Positions 47,183 through 55,224 of a stretch of 64,000 bases of DNA are shown in pieces. Within the stretch, counting starts at the first letter, position 1; each line of letters opens with the position of its first letter. A program made the position numbers and the translations under genes. The DNA is from Caulobacter sp. UNC358MFTsu5.1 (GTDB lineage Bacteria; Pseudomonadota; Alphaproteobacteria; Caulobacterales; Caulobacteraceae): the NCBI RefSeq assembly GCF_000712075.1, contig NZ_JONW01000010.1:186092-250091 (forward strand), read 5' to 3'. The notes beneath the pieces were generated by a model that was not told the DNA's origin, made no database searches, and worked only from the letters and a program-made list of their open reading frames with translations.

Positions 47183-47668
47183 CTATTTCTTGCGGAACTG
47201 GTCGAGGGAGATGATCTTCGGCGCTTCCTCGCCGCCCTCGGTGGTCGCGACCACTTCGGGTTCCGGGTCCGGCTCGGGCTCCTGCGGCACGATCTCGGGG
47301 GCCTCGAACTGCAGGGCGAACTGCACCGACGGGTCGTAGAACCGGGTCACCGCCGCATAGGGGATCGACAGCCGCTTGGGCTGGCCGCCGAACTTCAGGG
47401 TGACCGAGAAGAAGGTCTCGCCCGGCGCCAGGTCCCAGTACTGGTGCTGCAGGATGATGGTCATCTCGTCGGGATACTTGCCCAGCAGGTCCTGGGGACC
47501 GGAGACGCCCGCCGCCTGGGTCTTGAAGGTGATGTAGAGGTGGTGCGGTTCGGGCAGGCCGCCGGGCGCGGCGGCCTTCTTCAACGCGGCCTTCACGACG
47601 CCGCGCAGGGCGTCCTGGGCCATCGCCTCGTACTGCATCAGGTCTTCAGGCGGATTGGTCTGGGCCAT
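47183..47668 (-). CDS. sspB: SspB-alpha, ClpXP adaptor for ssrA-tagged proteins
   Basis: This 161-residue cytoplasmic protein matches alphaproteobacterial SspB: core GGLPEPHHLYITFKTQAAGV, then YPDEMTIILQHQYWDL and PKRLSIPYAAVTRFYDP, an acidic Pro/Glu linker, and the C-terminal ISLDQFRKK that docks on ClpX. SspB delivers ssrA-tagged substrates to ClpXP. ATG 47668 is chosen; ATG 47677 would add three residues. It lies directly downstream of ssrA on the same strand, tying the adaptor to the tag gene. Confidence 0.93.
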   Translation of the reverse strand: MAQTNPPEDLMQYEAMAQDALRGVVKAALKKAAAPGGLPEPHHLYITFKTQAAGVSGPQDLLGKYPDEMTIILQHQYWDLAPGETFFSVTLKFGGQPKRLSIPYAAVTRFYDPSVQFALQFEAPEIVPQEPEPDPEPEVVATTEGGEEAPKIISLDQFRKK

Positions 47669-47836
47669 GCGGTCCATCGTAAAGCGAGAACTGGAACGAA
47701 GCGCGCAGATTAGCCTGTCGCGGGGGCGGCGAGAAGGTGGGGGGAGTGGCGAATTTCGAAGAAAGAGGAGGTCGGCGCTGGCCCCCTCCGTCACGGCGCT
47801 TCGCGCCGCGCCACCTCCCCCGCTTCGCGAGGGAGG

Positions 47837-47940
47837 AAGTGGAGGGATTCTGTTGGCAGGCTCCCGCATCCCTTCGCAAGGAAGAGGAGGGAGCCTCGGC
47901 GATGTCGTGGAAAGTGGAGGGATTCTGTTGGCAGGCTCCC
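47837..47940. repeat. 29-base direct repeat between ssrA and sspB
   Basis: AAGTGGAGGGATTCTGTTGG and the nine following bases occur identically at 47837-47865 and 47912-47940, 75 bases apart. The surrounding stretch (47700-47900) is rich in CCTCCC/GGGAGG blocks like other intergenic repeats here and has no coding gene. Confidence 0.85.
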
Positions 47941-47944
47941 TCCG

Positions 47945-48240
47945 GGCCCCGCCTAAGGATCTGAACCCCTAGGACTTAAGAGGCGAGATCACCCGCACCG
48001 CATTACGCGGCGATGGCGAACTCTTCAGCGAAGTTATCGTTCGCAGTTAGTTTAGCGGCCCGATACGGTGAGCCACGCCGAGAGAAAGCAGACACCTTTA
48101 CACGTCTGTCGATGCTGATCGGCCCCATGCATTCCCGTGATAACTCGGGAGGTTTTGGTGGAGCCGCCGGGAATCGCACCCGGGTCCAGTCCGCTTATTA
48201 CGTGCGCGTTTATCCCCATAGTCCGGGCGAACCCGGACGG
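47945..48240 (-). ncRNA. ssrA: Permuted two-piece tmRNA
   Basis: Read on the minus strand, the acceptor piece comes first, ending GGTGCGATTCCCGGCGGCTCCACCA at 48156 with T-arm and CCA. A 29-base intervening segment (48155-48127) follows, then the coding piece starts GGGGCCG at 48126, which pairs with CGGCTCC to form the acceptor stem. The tag frame at 48044-48003 encodes ANDNFAEEFAIAA then TAA. This permuted order is the alphaproteobacterial form. tmRNA rescues stalled ribosomes and tags products for ClpXP. The 5' end near 48240 and 3' end near 47945 are estimates. Confidence 0.93.
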
Positions 48241-48242
48241 AC

Positions 48243-48652
48243 TCAATATAGAGGCTGGGGGGCATGGATGGAAGGCCGCCCGTACTTTTGGCCGTAGCGG
48301 GGGTGGCGGCGGCGCTGGGCCGGGGGCGGCGGGGTCAGGCTCAGGCGGCCCTCGGTCAGGCGACCGGTCAGCTGGCCGCCGCCGTCCTCGAACAGGCGCA
48401 CGTCGTCGCCGACCAGCTCGTAGTGGCCTTCGAACACCAGCTCGCCGTCATGACGCTCCTCGAACCGGCCGTCGAGGCTCAGTTCTAGGGCGACCGCCTG
48501 GTTGGCGCTGGCCCAGACGCCCGAGATGCGGCGGCCGATCAATGGGAAGCTCCGATAGCTGAAGCGGCGGTGATGAGGGCGGTGGCGGTCAGCCAGGCGG
48601 CGACGAACCACCGTGGCGCGGCCTGGGGCCGGCGGGGCGAGTAGCGTGTCAT
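48243..48652 (-). pseudogene. Small exported protein gene, apparently frameshifted
   Basis: An ATG at 48652 with an excellent ribosome site (GAGGATATC) begins MTRYSPRRPQAAPRWFVAAW followed by a hydrophobic, signal-like segment, but stops at 48539 after 37 codons. One base off, a second frame continues PLIGRRISGVWASANQAVAL through a beta-strand-rich domain (FEERHDGELVFEGHYELV) to 48243. Together they read as one exported protein of about 137 residues. Alternatively the TTGA overlap at 48539-48542 lets the second frame start separately. No family recognised. Confidence 0.55.
48245..48250 (-). promoter_or_regulatory. ssrA -10 element
   Basis: TATATT on the minus strand lies 5-7 bases before the estimated 5' end of the tmRNA acceptor piece. 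No strong -35 is seen 17 bases further up. Confidence 0.45.
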
Positions 48653-48882
48653 GATATCCTCGGGGGCGGACGGCCGCTGCGTCGCTCGGTCCCGAAGCGG
48701 GCGCTTCGGGAAGGGGCGGCGACGGCGGCGATGCGGGACGTCCCCACAATGACTCATGGATCGCCGTTCGCGATAGACCGATGCTGCCCCTTGATTGCAC
48801 GATCCTGCACATCACCTTTGGCAGGCGTGACGGGGTGATCCCCCGAGCGTATGGCAACGTCCATCAGCAAAAGGAAATGTCG

Positions 48883-49791
48883 ATGGTCGAGCAAGGCGAA
48901 CTCGCCGCGCTGATTGAACGATACGCGCCTCATGACGGCGACCACACCGTGTGCGAGAAGGCCTCGCTGCACCGCTCCAGCCAGCCCACCGAGCCCAAGC
49001 ACGGCGTGTTCGGCGCCGCGGTCTGCGTGGTGGCCCAGGGCCGCAAGCAGGTGCTGAGCGGCGGATCGGTGCTGGTCTACGACCCGCTGAACTACCTGGT
49101 CGCCTCGGTCGACCTGCCGGTGATCGGCCAGGTGATCGAGGCCTCGCCGGACGAGCCCTACCTGTCGTTCCGCATGACCCTGGACCCGGCGGTCATCGGC
49201 GACATGCTGCTGCAGCTGGGCGGCGAACCGGCCCTGGCCCAGGACGCCGGGCCGCTGATCCAGGCCATGGCCGTCAGCGAGGTCAATCCGCCCCTGCTGG
49301 ACGCGGTGATGCGGATGGTCCGCCTCGCCGAGAACCCGCGCGACGCCGCCGTCCTGGCCCCGCTGCTCGAGCGCGAGATCCTGTACCGCATGCTGCTGGG
49401 CGACCAGGGGCCGCGCCTGGCCCAGATCGCCCGGGCCGACGGTCGCATGCGCCAGGTCAAGCGGGCGATCGGCTGGATCACACAGCACTTCAACCAGCCC
49501 TTCAGCATCGACGAACTGGCGGCCGAGGCGCGCATGAGCCCCTCGGCCCTGCACCGTCATTTCAAGGCCGTGACCGCCCTCAGCCCGCTGCAGTACCAGA
49601 AGCAGATCCGCCTGCAGGAGGCGCGCAAGCTGATCCTGGCCCAGCGGATGGACGCCGGCTCGGCCGGCCACGCGGTGGGCTACGACAGCCCCTCGCAGTT
49701 CAGCCGCGAATACGCCCGCCTGTTCGGCGCGCCGCCCCTGCGCGACGTGGCCCGCCTGCGCGCCCGGCCCGAGATCCTGCTCGACACCTAG
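48883..49791 (+). CDS. AraC-family transcriptional regulator
   Basis: This 302-residue protein has an N-terminal AraC_N-type domain (residues about 25-160, ASLHRSSQPTEPKHGVFGAAVCVVAQGRKQVL) and a C-terminal pair of helix-turn-helices (FSIDELAAEARMSPSALHRHFKAVTALSPLQYQKQIRLQEARKLI and YDSPSQFSREYARLFG). ATG 48883 follows AAGGAAATGTCG; ATG 48877 is too close to the site. It lies upstream of aqpZ with 108 bases between and is divergent from the small exported-protein gene. Targets unknown. Confidence 0.9.
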   Translation: MVEQGELAALIERYAPHDGDHTVCEKASLHRSSQPTEPKHGVFGAAVCVVAQGRKQVLSGGSVLVYDPLNYLVASVDLPVIGQVIEASPDEPYLSFRMTLDPAVIGDMLLQLGGEPALAQDAGPLIQAMAVSEVNPPLLDAVMRMVRLAENPRDAAVLAPLLEREILYRMLLGDQGPRLAQIARADGRMRQVKRAIGWITQHFNQPFSIDELAAEARMSPSALHRHFKAVTALSPLQYQKQIRLQEARKLILAQRMDAGSAGHAVGYDSPSQFSREYARLFGAPPLRDVARLRARPEILLDT

Positions 49792-49899
49792 GGCGCGACG
49801 TCGCCCCTCCTGGAGGTTTTCCCCCATTTCTGGCCCGGCCGAAGAGGGACAAGCTCGCCCCGCTCGCCTTCGGAGCGAGCTGGGAGAGGAGAGGGTCAG

Positions 49900-50562
49900 A
49901 TGTCCAAGTTCGTGGCCGAGTTGATCGGCACGTTCGCCCTTGTGCTGTTCGGCTGCGGCGCGGCGGTCCTGGGCGGCGACCATGTCGGGCAGTTGGGCAT
50001 AGCCCTGGCTTTCGGCTTCGCGATCGTGGCCATGGCCTACGGGATCGGTCCGGTGTCGGGCTGCCACGTCAATCCGGCGGTCAGCCTGGCGGCCTTCGTG
50101 GCCGGGCGGATGAGCGCCAAGCAGATGGTGCTCTACTGGGCGGCCCAGTTCGTCGGCGCCACAGCCGGCGCGGCGGTGCTGCTGTTCATCGCCGGAAGCA
50201 CGGCCAACGGCCTGGGCCAGAACGGCTGGGGCCCCGGCTACGGCGGCGGGTTCGGCGTCGAGGCGGCCTTCGTCTTCGAGGTGGTGATGACCGCCCTGTT
50301 CGTGATCGTCATCCTGGGCTCGACCGGCACGGACTCGGCCCCGGGGTTCGCCGGGATGGGCATCGGCATCGCCCTGGCGGTGATCCACATCGTCGGCATC
50401 CAGGTGACCGGCGTCTCGGTCAATCCCGCCCGCAGCTTCGGCCCGGCCGTCTTCGTCGGCGGCCAGGCCCTGGCGCAGCTGTGGCTGTTCTTCGTGGCCC
50501 CGGCGATCGGGGCGGTGCTGGGCGCGCTGCTCTACCGCTTCAACCTGCTGAAGGTCGGCTGA
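49900..50562 (+). CDS. aqpZ: Aquaporin Z-type water channel
   Basis: This 220-residue MIP channel has both NPA boxes: N58 in HVNPAVSLAAF and N175 in SVNPARSFGPAV, the latter followed by the Arg of the selectivity filter. Six membrane helices fit the hydrophobic segments. Other filter positions, as far as can be read, suit water rather than glycerol. The ribosome site GAGGAGAGGG is strong. It stands alone after the AraC gene. Confidence 0.94.
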   Translation: MSKFVAELIGTFALVLFGCGAAVLGGDHVGQLGIALAFGFAIVAMAYGIGPVSGCHVNPAVSLAAFVAGRMSAKQMVLYWAAQFVGATAGAAVLLFIAGSTANGLGQNGWGPGYGGGFGVEAAFVFEVVMTALFVIVILGSTGTDSAPGFAGMGIGIALAVIHIVGIQVTGVSVNPARSFGPAVFVGGQALAQLWLFFVAPAIGAVLGALLYRFNLLKVG

Positions 50563-50595
50563 GGCGCGCCCAGTCGGCGCGGTGGGCGCTTCGGC

Positions 50596-51033
50596 CTAGT
50601 GCGGCAGGTCGGACCAGTTGATGACGACCGAGTTCTTGGACTGGCCCACCAGGGTCAGCTTCTGGCCCTGGTCGTCGCTGAACACGTCGAAGATGTAGCG
50701 CGCGCCACGGACCTCGACGTTCCGCAGGACCTTGCCGGTGGAGTCGAAGGTGACCACGGCGAACGAGGTGCGGTTGTCGCCGTAGCTGAAGATCCAGGTC
50801 CTGGTCGAGCCGTAGTAGACGACCGGGCAGGTCTTGCTGGTCGGCGCGCCGTCGACCGGCGCGTTGATGCAGGCGGTCTGCAGCCCGGGCGGGATCGAGG
50901 GGACCTCCGCGGAGGGGACGAACTGGATCTGGGGCGTGTTCGGCACGGCCTGGGCCTGGGCGGCGGTCGCGCCCAGGGCGGCGGCGAGGCCGGCGGCGGC
51001 CAGCATGGATTTCAGGACGACGGTCTTGGCCAT
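50596..51033 (-). CDS. Secreted hypothetical protein
   Basis: This 145-residue protein has a signal peptide (LKSMLAAAGLAAALGATAAQAQA) and a mature beta-rich domain with two Cys (TACINAP and KTCPVVYYG). No family is recognised. It is the last minus-strand gene before the aquaporin and is separated from the next gene by 85 bases. Confidence 0.68.
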   Translation of the reverse strand: MAKTVVLKSMLAAAGLAAALGATAAQAQAVPNTPQIQFVPSAEVPSIPPGLQTACINAPVDGAPTSKTCPVVYYGSTRTWIFSYGDNRTSFAVVTFDSTGKVLRNVEVRGARYIFDVFSDDQGQKLTLVGQSKNSVVINWSDLPH

Positions 51034-51118
51034 GGATCCCCTCCGGAGTTATGGTCAAGTTTGATAACGGCGTTATCCAGAAATTGCAATTTCCAGGCGT
51101 GGACCCGCGTCTTGCTCG

Positions 51119-51976
51119 CTAGGGCGAGGTCGGGGGCGGCGCGTCCGGCGTGTCGTCCGGCGCCACGGGCACGGCGGCCGGCTGGGCGCGGCTGCCGGTT
51201 CCCGCCTTGAGCCGCCCGCCCGAGGCGATCAGCGAGTCGTAGGCCTGTTGCTGGCGCGAGAAGTCGCCGCCGCGGGCGAACATCGCGTCGAACCGGGCGT
51301 CGCGGCCCGACGCCGCCGACAGCGCCGCCGTCAGCGCCGGGGCGATCGAGCCCACCTCGGCGTCGTCGCAGGCCCGGCGCAGGTGGCGGGCCTGGCCGGG
51401 GACCAGCAGGGTGACGTCCCACGACACGCCCTCCAGGCACACCGGCTCCACGGCCCCGCCGCCGTAGTCGACGATCACCGAGCGGGGCTGGGCCCACATC
51501 GGCGCGCCGACCAGGGCCTTGAGGGACGGAATCTGCTGGGTGGCCAGTTCGGCGTCGATGTCGACCCGGCGGCCGATCTCCGGCGTACAGCAGCCCAGGC
51601 CGGCGCGGGCCTGGACGAAGGCGCGACCGTCGCGGCGGACCGTTACCCGCACCACCGCCTGGCGTACGCCGGTGGCCGGCCGGGCCCAGACCTCCAGCAC
51701 CAGCTCGCCGGGCTTGATCAGCTGGCTCTGCAGGGGCTGCAGGCCCCAGAGGCGGTACAGCAGGGGATCGACCCCGTTGTCGATCGGGACCAACTGCTCG
51801 CCCTTGCGGAGGCGGCGGCCCTGGAAGGGGTCCTGCTCGGGCGGCGGCTTGGAGATTTCCGGCGACCACCAGACGGCGGGATCGGGCGGCGTGGTCGGAG
51901 GCGTCTGGGGCGCGGGCTGCTGGCCGGCGAGGGCGAGCCCCGTCAGGAGGCCGGCCAAAAGCATCGCGCCCGTCAT
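51119..51976 (-). CDS. Secreted hypothetical protein at the end of the ilvB-ilvN run
   Basis: This 285-residue protein has a signal-like start (MTGAMLLAGLLTGLALAG), a Pro-rich spacer, a middle domain with a Cys pair (LGCCTPEIG) and a Pro-rich tail. It starts 2 bases after ilvN stops, so it is probably transcribed with the branched-chain amino acid genes, although export makes a direct metabolic role unlikely. No family recognised. Confidence 0.68.
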   Translation of the reverse strand: MTGAMLLAGLLTGLALAGQQPAPQTPPTTPPDPAVWWSPEISKPPPEQDPFQGRRLRKGEQLVPIDNGVDPLLYRLWGLQPLQSQLIKPGELVLEVWARPATGVRQAVVRVTVRRDGRAFVQARAGLGCCTPEIGRRVDIDAELATQQIPSLKALVGAPMWAQPRSVIVDYGGGAVEPVCLEGVSWDVTLLVPGQARHLRRACDDAEVGSIAPALTAALSAASGRDARFDAMFARGGDFSRQQQAYDSLIASGGRLKAGTGSRAQPAAVPVAPDDTPDAPPPTSP

Positions 51977-51978
51977 GG

Positions 51979-52527
51979 CTACATCCCTTCAACACCCCGT
52001 TCGATGGAAAGCACGCCGGTGCGCGACAGTTCCACCAGGCCCAGCGGCCGCATCAGGTCCAGGAACTTGTCGATCTTCGACGGCACGCCCGAAATCTCGA
52101 ACACGAAGCTCTCCAGGGTGGTGTCCACCGGCTTGGCGCGGAAGATCTCGGCGATGCGCAGGGCCTCGACGCGGTCGGCGCCCGAACCGCGCACCTTGAC
52201 CAGGGCCAGCTCACGCTCGACGCCGTTCGGGTCGCGCGTCACGTCGTGCACGCGGCGGACGTTGACCACCTTGTTCAGCTGGGCCTCGATCTGGTCCAGC
52301 ACCTGGCGGGTGCCGCGGGTCACCACGGTGATGCGGCTGGTGTGGGCCTTGCGGTCGGTCTCGGCCACCGTGAGGCTTTCGATGTTGTAGCCGCGCGCGG
52401 CGAACAGGCCGACCACGCGGTGCAGCACGCCCGGTTCGTTGTCCACCAGGAGGGCGAAGGTGGCGGTCTGCTCGACCTGTTCGTTCGGGGCCATGTCGTA
52501 GGCGGAGGCGGGTTGAAGGTCGGTCAT
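51979..52527 (-). CDS. ilvN: Acetolactate synthase small (regulatory) subunit
   Basis: This 182-residue protein has an N-terminal ACT domain (FALLVDNEPGVLHRVVGLFAARGYNIESLTV, residues about 24-54) that binds valine, and the C-terminal ALS_ss_C domain (ELALVKV...SFVFEISGVPSKIDKFLDLM). It activates and feedback-regulates IlvB. Its start overlaps the stop of the inserted membrane-protein gene by 4 bases. Confidence 0.96.
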   Translation of the reverse strand: MTDLQPASAYDMAPNEQVEQTATFALLVDNEPGVLHRVVGLFAARGYNIESLTVAETDRKAHTSRITVVTRGTRQVLDQIEAQLNKVVNVRRVHDVTRDPNGVERELALVKVRGSGADRVEALRIAEIFRAKPVDTTLESFVFEISGVPSKIDKFLDLMRPLGLVELSRTGVLSIERGVEGM

Positions 52528-53084
52528 GACAGGTCTTCCAAGCGGATCTTGATGGCGGGGCGTGTCTGGCGGACGGCGGCGGAAGAGCGCCGGCTGGAGC
52601 CGACCTCCTTCTGTAGCAGGGATACGAACTCGCGGCGGGCGTCGCGCAGGGGCTGCTGCAGCCGCCCCTTCCGTTCCGGGCCGGCCTGGGGGATCAGGTG
52701 GGCGACATCATAGCCGACGATCACCTGATCCAGGATCACCACCCGCGAACCGCGATAGGCCTCGGGCTTGTCGCCCCGCTGCTGGCCCTTGGACTGGACG
52801 TTGGGGAAGAACATCCGGCCCTGGTCGACCAGGCTGGACAGGCGCGCGGCGATGGCCAGGCGCTCGCGATCGAACTCGACGCCCGGCCACAGCGAGGCGG
52901 GGTTGGCGCACAGGGTTTCCAGTTCGGCCATGGCGTCCATCACCTTGGCTCCCCAGGCCAGCAGTTCGTCGTCCCGTTCATCCGAACGCTCCCGCGCCGC
53001 CAGCAGCCACTGGAAGAGGCTGAACAGACCGGCCACCACGGCGAAGGCCACCGGCGCGACGGCTAGAAAGAGTTGCAGCGACAT
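52524..53084 (-). CDS. Membrane-anchored hypothetical protein between ilvB and ilvN
   Basis: This 186-residue protein has one N-terminal membrane helix (LFLAVAPVAFAVVAGLFSLFQWLL), then a charged cytoplasmic helical part and a basic tail. ATG 53084 follows GGGGACGCC; the GTG four codons upstream is less likely. It lies 46 bases after ilvB and overlaps ilvN by 4 bases, separating two subunits usually encoded side by side. No family recognised. Confidence 0.72.
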   Translation of the reverse strand: MSLQLFLAVAPVAFAVVAGLFSLFQWLLAARERSDERDDELLAWGAKVMDAMAELETLCANPASLWPGVEFDRERLAIAARLSSLVDQGRMFFPNVQSKGQQRGDKPEAYRGSRVVILDQVIVGYDVAHLIPQAGPERKGRLQQPLRDARREFVSLLQKEVGSSRRSSAAVRQTRPAIKIRLEDLS

Positions 53085-53130
53085 GGCGTCCCCCACGAAT
53101 GCCGCCGCAAGCTATAGCAGAGCCCGCGTG

Positions 53131-54939
53131 TCAGACGAGCCCGGCGCCCGCCGCGCCGATGACATTCCCGATGTCCTCGACGTCGCCCATGATCATCTCG
53201 TTGTGGGCCTTGCCCGAGGGGATCATCGGCAGGCAGTTCTCGTGCTTCTCGACGCGGCAGTCGAAGACCACGACCTTGTCGCTGTTGATCATCTCCAGGA
53301 TCTTGCCGTCCAGCTCGGCCGGGTCGTCGCAGCGGATGCCGACGGCGCCGTAGGCCTCGGCCAGCTTCACGAAGTCGGGCAGGCTGTCGGAATAGGAGTG
53401 GCTGTAGCGCTCGCCGTGCAGCAGCTGCTGCCACTGGCGGACCATGCCCATCCATTCGTTGTTCAGGATGAAGATCTTGACCGGCAGGTCGAACTGGATC
53501 GCCGTCGACAGCTCCTGGATGCACATCTGGATCGAGGCTTCGCCGGCGATGTCGACGACCAGGCTGCCCGGGTGGGCCAGCTGCACGCCCAGGGCGGCGG
53601 GCAGGCCGTAGCCCATGGTGCCCAGGCCGCCGGAGGTCATCCAGCGGTTCGGCTCCTCGAAGCGGAAGAACTGCGCGGCCCACATCTGGTGCTGGCCGAC
53701 CTCGGTGGTGATGTAGGTGTCGCGGCCCTTGCTCAGCTCGTACAGGCGCTCGATGGCGTACTGCGGCTTGATGACCTTGTCGGACGGGCGATAGGCCAGG
53801 CACTGGCGGGCGCGCCACTGGTCGATCTGGGCCCACCATTCGGTCAGGGCGGCCTTGTTGGGCTGGTGGCCGCCGGCCTTCCAGGCGGCGATCAGGTCCT
53901 CGAGGATGCTGCCCGCGTCACCGACGATCGGCAGGTCGACGCGGACGTTCTTGTTGATCGACGAGGCGTCGATGTCGATGTGGATCTTCTTGGAGCCCGG
54001 CGAGAAGGCGTCCAGGCGCCCGGTGACCCGGTCGTCGAAGCGCGCGCCGACGCAGACCATCACGTCGCAGTCGTGCATGGCGTTGTTGGCCTCGAACGTG
54101 CCGTGCATGCCCAGCATGCCCAGCCACGCCGGGTCGGCGGCCGGGAAGGCGCCCAGGCCCATCAGGGTCGAAGTGACCGGCGCGCCCGTCATCGCCGCGA
54201 ATTCGCGCAGGGCGGCCGAGGCCTTCGGGCCGGCGTTGATGACGCCGCCGCCGGTGTAGAAGATCGGCCGACGGGCGCCGGCGATCAGCTTTGCCGCCTC
54301 GGCGATGCGGGTCTGGTCGCCCTTGACGCGCGGATTGTAGGCGTGGGTCGAGGCGACTTCCGTGGGGCCGTAATATTCGCCCTTGGCGAACTGGACGTCC
54401 TTGGGGATGTCGATCAGCACCGGGCCCGGGCGGCCGGTGGTGGCGATCTTGAAGGCCTCGTGGATGATCTGCGGCAGGTCGCGGACGTCTTTGACCAGGT
54501 AGTTGTGCTTGGTGCACGAGCGGGTCATGCCGACCGTGTCGGCTTCCTGGAAGGCGTCGGTGCCGATCAGGTGGGTGGGGACCTGGCCGGTGATGACGAC
54601 CATCGGGATCGAGTCCATCAGGGCGTCCATGATGCCGGTGATGGCGTTGGTCGCGCCCGGGCCCGAGGTGACCAGGACGACGCCCGGCTTGCCCGAGCTG
54701 CGCGCGTAGCCCTCGGCGGCGTGGGTCGCGCCCTGCTCATGGCGGACCAGGATGTGCTGCAGGCGCGGTTCGTGGAACAGCGCGTCGTAGATCGGCAGGA
54801 CCGCGCCGCCCGGATAGCCGAACAGGACCTCGACGCCCTGGTCCACGAGGCCGCGGACCACGATCTCGGCGCCGGTCATGGCGCGATCGCTGATGGTCTG
54901 GGCGGGAGCTTTGCTCTCGATGGTCTGGTGGGCGGTCAT
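53131..54939 (-). CDS. ilvB: Acetolactate synthase large (catalytic) subunit
   Basis: This 602-residue TPP enzyme begins MTGAEIVVRGLVDQGVEVLFGYPGGAVLPIYDAL, with the catalytic Glu in RHEQGATHAAEGYARSSG, and carries VGARFDDRVTGR in the middle and the Mg-TPP motif in the C-terminal third (DIAGEASIQMCIQELSTA...LNNEWMGMVRQWQ). It condenses pyruvate units in valine/leucine and isoleucine synthesis. An attenuator-type leader precedes it. Confidence 0.97.
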   Translation of the reverse strand: MTAHQTIESKAPAQTISDRAMTGAEIVVRGLVDQGVEVLFGYPGGAVLPIYDALFHEPRLQHILVRHEQGATHAAEGYARSSGKPGVVLVTSGPGATNAITGIMDALMDSIPMVVITGQVPTHLIGTDAFQEADTVGMTRSCTKHNYLVKDVRDLPQIIHEAFKIATTGRPGPVLIDIPKDVQFAKGEYYGPTEVASTHAYNPRVKGDQTRIAEAAKLIAGARRPIFYTGGGVINAGPKASAALREFAAMTGAPVTSTLMGLGAFPAADPAWLGMLGMHGTFEANNAMHDCDVMVCVGARFDDRVTGRLDAFSPGSKKIHIDIDASSINKNVRVDLPIVGDAGSILEDLIAAWKAGGHQPNKAALTEWWAQIDQWRARQCLAYRPSDKVIKPQYAIERLYELSKGRDTYITTEVGQHQMWAAQFFRFEEPNRWMTSGGLGTMGYGLPAALGVQLAHPGSLVVDIAGEASIQMCIQELSTAIQFDLPVKIFILNNEWMGMVRQWQQLLHGERYSHSYSDSLPDFVKLAEAYGAVGIRCDDPAELDGKILEMINSDKVVVFDCRVEKHENCLPMIPSGKAHNEMIMGDVEDIGNVIGAAGAGLV

Positions 54940-54999
54940 GGCGGAATCCCTGGATTGGGAGGCGGGCGGGGAAGCTGGGCTTTGGGGTAGGCCGGAAAA

Positions 55000-55022
55000 G
55001 AAAAAAGGCCCCGAAGGACCTT
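55000..55022 (-). terminator. Attenuator of ilvB
   Basis: Minus-strand AAGGTCC-TTCG-GGGCCTT is a 7-base-pair stem with one G-U pair and a stable UUCG-type loop, followed by TTTTCTTTT. It lies about 60 bases before the ilvB start and after a leader peptide frame. Confidence 0.8.
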
Positions 55023-55058
55023 TGTGCGCGCGACCGATCTATCAACGTGACTTCGAGG

Positions 55059-55106
55059 TCACGCCGTGAACGGCCGCTCCATAAGTACGATCATGGTGTT
55101 GCGCAC
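55059..55106 (-). CDS. ilvB leader peptide
   Basis: A 15-codon frame, from GTG at 55106 with GGAG eight bases upstream, reads MRNTMIVLMERPFTA and then stops; ATG at 55094 is an alternative start. Codons for Ile, Val and Leu are consecutive (ATC GTA CTT), as expected of a sensor for charged branched-chain tRNAs. The stop lies inside a hairpin CGTGAC/GTCACG (55046-55063), followed by the terminator at 55005-55022, so the arrangement suits translation-coupled attenuation. Confidence 0.72.
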   Translation of the reverse strand: MRNTMIVLMERPFTA

Positions 55107-55224
55107 GAGTGTTGCTCCAAATGGATGATTGGGGAATGCCATGCTCACTGGAGAGCGTCAAGGCGCGGTTTGACGCAAGAAACGACCCGTTGCGCTGGCG
55201 CAACGCCGTTCTTCCAGGCGAGAT

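Noticed and set aside
48156-48190. Possible tRNA 3' end (T-arm and CCA)
   Set aside because: The T-arm and CCA belong to the acceptor piece of the permuted tmRNA; there is no D-arm or anticodon arm.
48137-48562. 141-residue plus-strand frame over the tmRNA
   Set aside because: Its first part is the complement of the tmRNA acceptor piece; the rest is antisense to the small exported-protein gene.
55155-55176. GCGTCAA...TTGACGC inverted repeat upstream of the ilvB leader
   Set aside because: One arm can serve as a -35, but no matching -10 or second site was found, so it is not listed as an operator.
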